NCBI RefSeq assembly: GCF_000520015.2
Contig: NZ_CP007044.2
Coordinates: forward strand, 2,790,001-2,854,000
Length of the DNA: 64,000 nt
Direction: 5' to 3'
Source: Chania multitudinisentens RB-25
GTDB lineage: Bacteria; Pseudomonadota; Gammaproteobacteria; Enterobacterales; Enterobacteriaceae
Shown here piece after piece: positions 58,081-64,000 of the stretch. The position numbers and the translations under genes were made by a program. Position 1 is the first letter of the stretch, and each line of letters begins with the position of its first letter. The notes below the pieces were generated by a model that was given only the letters and a program-made list of their open reading frames with translations, had not been told where the DNA came from and did not search any database.

Positions 58081-59544
58081 ATGACAATAACTCCTCAACA
58101 ACTGATCGCACTGTTACCGCTGTTGATCGTCGGATTGACGGTGGTGGTTGTGATGCTGTGCATTGCGTGGCGACGCGACCACTTTATCAACGCAACCCTG
58201 ACCGTGGTTGGTCTGAACCTGGCGCTGCTTTCGCTGTATTTTGTCGGCCAGGTTGGCCCGATGGACGTTACCCCGCTGATGCGGATTGACGCTTACGCGA
58301 TGTTCTACACCGGGCTGGTGCTGCTGGCGAGCCTAGCGACCTGCACCTTTGCTTACCCGTGGCTGGTGGGTTACCCAGACAACCGTGAAGAATTTTACCT
58401 GCTGGTGCTGATTGCTGCCATGGGGGGGATTCTGCTGGCAGGCGCTAATCACTTGGCGGCGCTATTCCTTGGTATTGAACTGATCACACTGCCGTTGTTC
58501 GGGTTGGTCGGTTATGCCTATCGCCAGAAACGTTCGTTGGAAGCGTCGATCAAATACATGCTGCTGTCTGCGGCGGCCTCCAGTTTCCTGCTGTTCGGTA
58601 TGGCGCTGCTGTATGCAGAGTCTGGCGATCTGTCACTGGCTAGCCTTGGCAGAAGTTTGCAGGATAGCCGCGTGCATCATCCGTTGATTCTGACGGGGAT
58701 GGGCATGATGGTGGTGGGATTGGGCTTCAAACTCTCTTTGGTGCCGTTCCATCTCTGGACGCCCGATGTGTATCAAGGCGCGCCTGCGCCGGTTTCAACC
58801 TTCCTGGCCACCGCCAGCAAGATTGCGATTTTCGCCGTCGTGATGCGCTTATTCCTGTACGCTCCGGCTGCCGACAGTGAGTCGCTGCGTATGGTGCTGT
58901 CTATCATTGCCTTCTTCTCGATCCTGTTCGGTAACCTGATGGCGATCAGCCAGACCAACCTCAAACGCCTGCTGGGTTATTCTTCCATTGCTCACCTGGG
59001 GTATCTGCTGGTGGCGCTGATTGCGGTGCGCTCGGAAAACCACCAGTTACCGCTGGAAACGGCCGGTGTCTATCTGGCGGGTTATCTGTTCAGTAGCCTG
59101 GGGGCTTTCGGGGTGGTCAGCCTGATGTCCAGCCCGTACCGTGGCCCGGATGCAGAATCATTGTTCTCTTACCGTGGTCTGTTCTGGCATAAGCCTATTT
59201 TGTCGGCGGTTATGACGGTGATGATGTTGTCACTGGCCGGTATCCCGATGACGTTGGGCTTTATCGGTAAATTCTTCGTGGTGGCAATGGGTGTGAGTGC
59301 ACATCTGTGGTGGTTGACCGGGGCGGTGGTGGTGGGCAGTGCCATTGGTTTGTACTACTACCTGCGTGTTACGGTGAGCCTGTTCCTCAGTGCGCCGGAA
59401 ACTCTGGCCCGCGATACGCCAAACAACTGGGCGCTGACGGCGGGTGGGGTAGTCGTGTTGATCTCTGCCGCGTTGGTATTGTTGCTGGGTATTTACCCAC
59501 AACCGCTGATTAGCCTGGTACAACTGGCACAACCGATGTTCTGA
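58081..59544 (+). CDS. nuoN: NADH-quinone oxidoreductase subunit N
   Basis: NuoN is the proximal antiporter-like subunit. The 487-residue protein has the conserved glutamate in LAALFLGIELITLPLFGLVG, the lysine region VVGLGFKLSLVPFHLWTPDV and the TNLKRLLGYSSIAHLGYLLV segment. It is close to the E. coli length (485). It ends the operon, with a terminator 17 bases after the stop. Confidence 0.97.
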   Translation: MTITPQQLIALLPLLIVGLTVVVVMLCIAWRRDHFINATLTVVGLNLALLSLYFVGQVGPMDVTPLMRIDAYAMFYTGLVLLASLATCTFAYPWLVGYPDNREEFYLLVLIAAMGGILLAGANHLAALFLGIELITLPLFGLVGYAYRQKRSLEASIKYMLLSAAASSFLLFGMALLYAESGDLSLASLGRSLQDSRVHHPLILTGMGMMVVGLGFKLSLVPFHLWTPDVYQGAPAPVSTFLATASKIAIFAVVMRLFLYAPAADSESLRMVLSIIAFFSILFGNLMAISQTNLKRLLGYSSIAHLGYLLVALIAVRSENHQLPLETAGVYLAGYLFSSLGAFGVVSLMSSPYRGPDAESLFSYRGLFWHKPILSAVMTVMMLSLAGIPMTLGFIGKFFVVAMGVSAHLWWLTGAVVVGSAIGLYYYLRVTVSLFLSAPETLARDTPNNWALTAGGVVVLISAALVLLLGIYPQPLISLVQLAQPMF

Positions 59545-59560
59545 TGAGTAGATAGTCAGC

Positions 59561-59587
59561 AAAAAGGTCGCTTTGGCGGCCTTTTTA
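59561..59587 (+). terminator. nuo operon terminator
   Basis: AAAAAGGTCGC (59561-59571) pairs with GCGGCCTTTTT (59576-59586), with one T-G pair, around a TTTG loop. The T-run completes a typical intrinsic terminator. Confidence 0.88.
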
Positions 59588-59642
59588 CTTTTTAATGGCG
59601 AGTAAAATAATAAGGTTGGTAAGAAAGTTTTCAGGGGAAATC

Positions 59643-60506
59643 ATGGTTGCTTTATGGATGGTTGCCGCCAGTGCATTTTTTGCGCTGATGGGAGCCTGTA
59701 TCAAACTAGCCTCGGTGAAAGTGGGTTTCTTTGACATCATCTTTTATCGTTCATTTATCAACGTGCTGATTGTTGCTGCACTGATTAAAATCAAAAATAT
59801 CGGTTTCCGTACCCGGCACTTGGGGCTGCATATGAAACGTGCGGCTATTGGTAATGCGGCGATGTATTGCGGTTTCTACTCCCTGATTCATTTACCGATT
59901 GCCACCGCCACCACCCTGGGCTACACCAATCCTATTTTTCAGTCGGTGATCGTCTTTATCACCACTAAAGGGCAACTGACCGGCAAGCTGTTATTTGCGG
60001 TGCTGCTGGGTTTTGCTGGCATCCTGATCCTGCTACGCCCGGATGTGCCGAACGGTGAATTTGCTGCGACAATAATCGGCCTGTTGTCAGGATTGTTAAC
60101 CGCATTGGCTTATTTTAACGTTGGCAAATTGGTACGCACGGGTGAACCCGAATTGCGGGTGGTGTTTTATTTCTCTCTGGTTGGAACGTTGGTAGGGGGA
60201 GTAATGGCGACAAGCATCGGGTTTGCGGCGCTTGATGCGGCCACTTTGTTATGTGTCTGCGCCATCGGCGTATTCGGCAGTCTGGGGCAAATCACCATGA
60301 CCCGCGCCTACGGCAGCGGCAATCCAGTGATTGTCAGCATTCTGTCTTACAGCACGATTATTTTCTCCACGCTGCTTGGCTATCTGCTGTTCGAAGAAAA
60401 ATTGTCTTCTGTGGCTGCTATTGGCATTGCGCTGATTATTCTTTCTGGCGCACTGGCCATTTTACGGCGTGCCCCGGCAAAAGCGGCCAAGGTAACATCG
60501 GCGTGA
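59643..60506 (+). CDS. DMT-family (EamA) transporter
   Basis: The 287-residue product has about ten hydrophobic helices arranged as two EamA repeats (about 5-135 and 148-280). I choose the ATG at 59643 (MVALWMVAASAFFALMG) because AGGGGA lies six bases upstream; an ATG at 59595 overlaps the nuo terminator. Motifs include IATATTLGYTNPIFQSVIVF and ILILLRPDVPNGEF. The family exports or imports metabolites such as amino acids, and the substrate here cannot be told. E. coli lacks a gene here. Confidence 0.85.
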   Translation: MVALWMVAASAFFALMGACIKLASVKVGFFDIIFYRSFINVLIVAALIKIKNIGFRTRHLGLHMKRAAIGNAAMYCGFYSLIHLPIATATTLGYTNPIFQSVIVFITTKGQLTGKLLFAVLLGFAGILILLRPDVPNGEFAATIIGLLSGLLTALAYFNVGKLVRTGEPELRVVFYFSLVGTLVGGVMATSIGFAALDAATLLCVCAIGVFGSLGQITMTRAYGSGNPVIVSILSYSTIIFSTLLGYLLFEEKLSSVAAIGIALIILSGALAILRRAPAKAAKVTSA

Positions 60507-60669
60507 TTTTCCACTGGGAGAGATTGTGATGGTTATTTTCGCCATGGTGCTCATTAGCATCGTTTAGCCTAGTGCAAGGTGAGTCAATAAAGTACCGCTG
60601 GCATTTTTCCGTTTGGTGGTTTTGAGTTACCGTATAATCCCCACATAAAGTTTGGTTAATGAGGTGGCA

Positions 60670-61962
60670 GTGGAGCAATTTTCGGGATTGTTGCGGCAGT
60701 TACGCCAGCAGCTTGAGCAGGTTTTTCCCACTGAAGCCGGATGGCGGCAAATCATACTGCCAGTTCCTGAACGTCTGGCGACCATGTTGTTGGAGTGGCT
60801 GGCGGCCCAGGCGGTATTCCCGCAGTTTTACTGGCGTCAGCGTGAAGGGCAGCAAGAGGCAGCGGTCTGCGGGGCATTGAGGCAATTCACGCATCCTGCA
60901 CAGGCGCAGGCGTTTCTGTACGCTTATCCCGCTGCCCGCCTGTGGGGGCTTAACGCTTTTGACAATAGAGCCTTATTATTCTTGCCACGTATGGAAATAC
61001 TCAACTATTCAGGTAAAGGTGAACTGACGCTGAATCTGTTTTCTGAACATTCGCTGGATGAGGACGTCGTTGCTGCGAGCCGCTGGCTTGACGAACTGGT
61101 GGCGGCAAAACCGCTGGCTGAAATGCAAACCACCGTGGCTTCGGTGTTGCATCAACCAGAGCGTTCCGAGTGGGAAAATCAGCTGCGTGATGTGTTGCAG
61201 GCGATAGAAAAACGGCAGCTGGAGAAAGTTGTGCTGGCTCGCCGCACGCTGCTGACGCTGAGCAGCCCGTTGTTTGCCCCCGCGTTGATGGCAGCCAGCC
61301 GCAAAGTCAATCATCGGTGTTATCACTTTATGATGCGCTTTAATGCGCACTCGGCGTTTCTCGGCTCCAGCCCGGAAAGATTATATCGGCGCGAAGGGCG
61401 GCATTTATTGACCGAAGCGTTAGCGGGCACCGTTGCCAACCATACGGATGGGCAGCAGGCGCGTGCGTTGGCGCAGTGGCTGCTGCACGATGTAAAAAAC
61501 CAGCAGGAAAATTTGCTGGTGGTTGACGATATTTGCCAGCGCCTGCAAGGGGGAGCCAACGCGGTAGACGTATTGCCCCCCGAAGTGGTGCGTTTGCGTA
61601 AAGTGCAGCACCTGCGGCGGCGTATTGAAGGGCAACTGAACCACGGCGATGACGCTGATTGCCTGCAACGGCTACAGCCCACCGCGGCGGTGGCGGGTTT
61701 GCCACGCCAGGCGGCGCGTGATTTTATCCAGCAGCACGAGCCTTTTTCCCGAGGTTGGTATGCGGGTTCAGCCGGTTATCTTGCGGTTGCGCAGTCTGAA
61801 TTCTGCGTAGCGCTGCGTTCAACCCAGATCGATGGTGCACAGGTTCAGCTTTATGCTGGCGCAGGTATTGTTGCCGGTTCAGATCCTGCTGAGGAATGGC
61901 AGGAAATTGAAAATAAAGCGGCGGGGTTGCGTACTCTCTTGCAGCCAGAAAATAAGCTCTAA
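60670..61962 (+). CDS. menF: Isochorismate synthase MenF
   Basis: MenF converts chorismate to isochorismate for menaquinone. The 430-residue protein from the GTG at 60670 (MEQFSGLLRQLRQQL) has GAGG upstream; a TTG at 60652 could add six residues. The chorismate-binding domain has KRQLEKVVLARRTLL (near residues 183-197), AFLGSSPERLYRREG, LTEALAGTVANH, LQPTAAVAGLPR and WYAGSAGYLAVAQSEFCVAL. All catalytic segments are intact. It precedes menD as in E. coli. Confidence 0.94.
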   Translation: MEQFSGLLRQLRQQLEQVFPTEAGWRQIILPVPERLATMLLEWLAAQAVFPQFYWRQREGQQEAAVCGALRQFTHPAQAQAFLYAYPAARLWGLNAFDNRALLFLPRMEILNYSGKGELTLNLFSEHSLDEDVVAASRWLDELVAAKPLAEMQTTVASVLHQPERSEWENQLRDVLQAIEKRQLEKVVLARRTLLTLSSPLFAPALMAASRKVNHRCYHFMMRFNAHSAFLGSSPERLYRREGRHLLTEALAGTVANHTDGQQARALAQWLLHDVKNQQENLLVVDDICQRLQGGANAVDVLPPEVVRLRKVQHLRRRIEGQLNHGDDADCLQRLQPTAAVAGLPRQAARDFIQQHEPFSRGWYAGSAGYLAVAQSEFCVALRSTQIDGAQVQLYAGAGIVAGSDPAEEWQEIENKAAGLRTLLQPENKL

Positions 61963-62133
61963 CTTTCCCCGCCTGAACAAGAGCGATGGGAAGTGGGGAG
62001 TTTTTACGCCGAAATTGATTTATTGCAGGTTAAGCAGAAAAGACGAGCCAAAGGAGTGGCGGCGTTTTTGCGCCAGCGCAAAAGCGGCAAAGATGATTAC
62101 TTATATAATTCAGACTTATGGCCCCAGGCTTGA
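61963..62133 (+). other. Open frame continuing in register after the menF stop
   Basis: After the menF TAA the same frame stays open for 56 further codons to a TGA at 62131-62133. It reads like protein (ERWEVGSFYAEIDLLQVKQK and KGVAAFLRQRKSGKDDYLYN). No ATG lies in it; GTG at 61993 and TTG at 62023 are possible starts. It could be a small gene, a remnant or a chance open frame. I recognise no family. Confidence 0.25.
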
Positions 62134-62186
62134 TACCTCGTATTGGTTATTCTTGGTGCTGACTCTGTTTATTGGCTGGTGAGCGA

Positions 62187-63863
62187 ATGATGTCGACAAG
62201 TGTTTTTAATCGCCGGTGGGCGGCGTTATTGTTAGAAGCGCTGTCTCGCCATGGAGTACGGCATGTCTGTATCGCTCCGGGATCGCGTTCAACGCCGCTG
62301 ACGCTGGCTGCGGCTGCGCACAGGTCTTTTATCTGCCATACCCATTTTGATGAACGCGGGCTGGGCCATTTAGCACTTGGTCTGGCAAAAGCCACAGGTG
62401 AGCCAGTGGCGGTGATCGTCACGTCTGGCACCGCTGCGGCCAATCTCTATCCTGCTTTGATTGAGGCTGGGCTAACGGGCGAACGGCTGGTGTTTCTCAC
62501 TGCGGATCGGCCACCTGAGTTGATTAACTGCGGTGCTAACCAGGCGATTCGTCAAACCGGCCTCTATGCCAGCCATCCCTCGCTGAATATCGATTTACCG
62601 CGCCCCAGCCCGGATATTCCGGCCCGTTGGCTGGTTTCTACCGTCGATAGTGCGATGGCACACCTGCTGCACGGTGCATTGCATATCAACTGCCCGTTCG
62701 CGGAACCGTTGTATGGGGGGGATGAGCAACAGCATGAAGCCTGGTCGGCTGCATTGGGGGATTGGTGGCAAGGAACTCAGCCCTGGCTGCGAGAAGCCGA
62801 TCCACATCAGGTATTGCAAGAGCCGGACTGGCTTTTCTGGCAGCAGAAACGCGGGGTGGTGATTGCCGGGCGCATGAGTGCTGAAGATGGGGTGCGCTTG
62901 GCCGCCTGGGCTGCAACACTGGGTTGGCCGTTGATTAGTGATGCACTTTCGCAAACCGGCCAGCCATTGCCCTGTGCAGATCTGTGGTTGGCGCAACCAC
63001 GGGCGCGCGCGCTGTTGGAAAATGCGCAACTGGTGGTGCAGTTTGGCAGCAGTCTGACCGGCAAACGCCTGCTGCAATGGCAGGAACATTGCCAGCCAGA
63101 AGAGTATTGGCTGATTGATTCTCTGCCTGGGCGGTTAGATCCAGCACATCACCGCGGCCGTCGTATTCGCGCTGCCGTAAATGAATGGCTCGATCTGCAC
63201 CCGGCGCAGACAGGTTTGCCGTGGAGCGGAGATTTAGCGGCATTGGCACAGGAAACCTTTGAGGCAACTTCTGAGTATTTAGCTAACCGCTTTGGTGAGG
63301 CGCAATTGGCACATCGGTTGCCGACGTTGTTGCCAGAGAACGGCCAACTGTTTCTTGGCAATAGCCTGATTGTGCGTTTGATCGATGCGCTGGCTCAATT
63401 ACCGGCTGGTTACCCGGTGTTCAGCAACCGCGGAGCCAGCGGCATTGATGGGCTGATCTCTACCGCTGCCGGGGTGCAACGTGCCACGGCTAAACCCACG
63501 CTGGCGGTGGTTGGCGATCTGTCCGCGTTATATGACCTGAATGCGCTGGCGCTGCTGCGCCAATGCTCGGCACCGATGGTGCTGATTGTGGTGAATAATA
63601 ACGGTGGGCAGATCTTCTCATTGCTGCCGACGCCGGCGTGGGAACGCCAGCGTTTTTACTGCATGCCGCAGAACGTGGATTTCAGCCATGCGGCGGCGAT
63701 GTTCCAGCTTAACTACGCCTGCCCGGAAAATTGGGATCGGTTGCAACAGGCGGTGGAGCAGGGCTGGCGCCATTGTGGAACGACATTGATTGAACTACAG
63801 GTGCCGCCAAGTGACGGTGCAGAGACATTACAACATCTAGTACAACAATGGGCGGTGAACTGA
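62187..63863 (+). CDS. menD: 2-succinyl-5-enolpyruvyl-6-hydroxy-3-cyclohexene-1-carboxylate synthase MenD
   Basis: MenD is a thiamine-diphosphate enzyme that joins isochorismate and 2-oxoglutarate in menaquinone synthesis. The 558-residue protein starts at one of two adjacent ATGs (62187 or 62190), with GGTGAG upstream. The N-terminal part has CIAPGSRSTPLTLAAA, THFDERGLGHLALGLA and VTSGTAAANLYPA. The cofactor site is at the C-terminal end, with SNRGASGIDGLISTAAG and VGDLSALYDLNALALLRQ followed by VVNNNGGQIFSLLP. The stop overlaps the menH start. Confidence 0.96.
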   Translation: MMSTSVFNRRWAALLLEALSRHGVRHVCIAPGSRSTPLTLAAAAHRSFICHTHFDERGLGHLALGLAKATGEPVAVIVTSGTAAANLYPALIEAGLTGERLVFLTADRPPELINCGANQAIRQTGLYASHPSLNIDLPRPSPDIPARWLVSTVDSAMAHLLHGALHINCPFAEPLYGGDEQQHEAWSAALGDWWQGTQPWLREADPHQVLQEPDWLFWQQKRGVVIAGRMSAEDGVRLAAWAATLGWPLISDALSQTGQPLPCADLWLAQPRARALLENAQLVVQFGSSLTGKRLLQWQEHCQPEEYWLIDSLPGRLDPAHHRGRRIRAAVNEWLDLHPAQTGLPWSGDLAALAQETFEATSEYLANRFGEAQLAHRLPTLLPENGQLFLGNSLIVRLIDALAQLPAGYPVFSNRGASGIDGLISTAAGVQRATAKPTLAVVGDLSALYDLNALALLRQCSAPMVLIVVNNNGGQIFSLLPTPAWERQRFYCMPQNVDFSHAAAMFQLNYACPENWDRLQQAVEQGWRHCGTTLIELQVPPSDGAETLQHLVQQWAVN

Positions 63864-64000
63864 TGCTGGCAGCACGCATTTTACAACAAGGTGAAAACCA
63901 GCGCCCGTGGCTGGTTTGGTTGCATGGTCTACTGGGTAACAACAATGAGTGGCGGGTCATCGCTTCACGTTGTGAACAGTGGCCTTCGTTAGCGATCGAT
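63863..64000 (+). CDS. menH: SHCHC synthase MenH, N-terminal part
   Basis: The frame begins on the last base of the menD stop (TGATG) and runs off the window after 46 codons. It starts MLAARILQQGENQRPWLVW and has the alpha/beta-hydrolase oxyanion segment LHGLLGNNNEW near residues 20-30, as in MenH. MenH removes pyruvate from the MenD product. Only the first fifth is visible, so the catalytic serine cannot be checked. Confidence 0.88.
   Translation, partial: MLAARILQQGENQRPWLVWLHGLLGNNNEWRVIASRCEQWPSLAID

Noticed and set aside
1..64000. CRISPR arrays, rRNA or tRNA genes
   Set aside because: I saw no regular spacer-repeat pattern and no tRNA or rRNA signature sequences in the window.

Overview
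The window is a chromosomal segment of a member of the Enterobacterales, most likely Yersiniaceae and Serratia-like. The gene order follows the familiar enterobacterial map (accD-folC-dedD-cvpA-purF-ubiX-hisJQMP-yfcH-folX-yfcG ... yfcE-yfcD ... pta-ackA-yfbV-yfbU-yfbT-yfbS-yfbR-alaA-lrhA-nuoA to nuoN ... menF-menD-menH). The proteins resemble their Escherichia coli counterparts closely as I remember them, but the backbone carries blocks that E. coli lacks. I cannot fix the species from sequence alone.

Layout: 1-5491 holds the end of accD, then folC, dedD, cvpA-purF (with a PurR operator) and ubiX. 5793-15210 is the histidine ABC transporter hisJQMP, split by an AT-rich 6.3-kb island lying exactly between hisM and hisP. 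15338-17590 holds yfcH, folX and yfcG. 18010-18411 is a lone small membrane-protein gene in AT-rich DNA. 18538-24024 is a pectin-oligomer block (kdgF, ogl, a togT-like symporter, kduD and an RpiB-family isomerase). After yfcE and yfcD, 26486-31804 holds a second pectin block (togMNAB, kdgM). 32175-43584 holds pta-ackA, yfbV to yfbR, alaA and lrhA. 44288-59544 is the complete respiratory complex I operon with a fused nuoCD. 59643-64000 holds a DMT-family transporter gene, menF, menD and the start of menH.

The most unusual part is the island at 8076-14421. It consists of two tandem units of about 3.15 and 3.18 kb, bounded by three copies of the 14-bp repeat CTCATCGATGAATG. Each unit encodes an orphan Hcp (type VI secretion tube protein) and a small two- or three-helix membrane protein starting on the hcp stop codon. 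Convergent to these lies a 270-residue protein I recognise as DUF4225, and each unit ends with a broken small serine recombinase gene. Hcp (3 of 159 residues differ) and the first 72 residues of the DUF4225 protein (2 differ) are almost unchanged between units. The rest of the DUF4225 protein and nearly all of the small membrane protein have diverged together. This looks like a tandem array of effector-immunity cassettes in which one contiguous tail-to-tail block is exchanged. The lone membrane-protein gene at 18010 resembles the small membrane proteins and may be an orphan immunity gene.

The pectin genes form a coherent route. KdgM admits oligogalacturonides through the outer membrane, and TogMNAB and the TogT-like symporter carry them inward. 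Ogl cleaves them in the cytoplasm, and KdgF, the RpiB-family protein and KduD process the unsaturated monomer. KdgR-like boxes and one perfect CRP site lie in front of these transcription units. Several large inverted-repeat elements of one family sit in intergenic gaps across the window, including between nuoL and nuoM.
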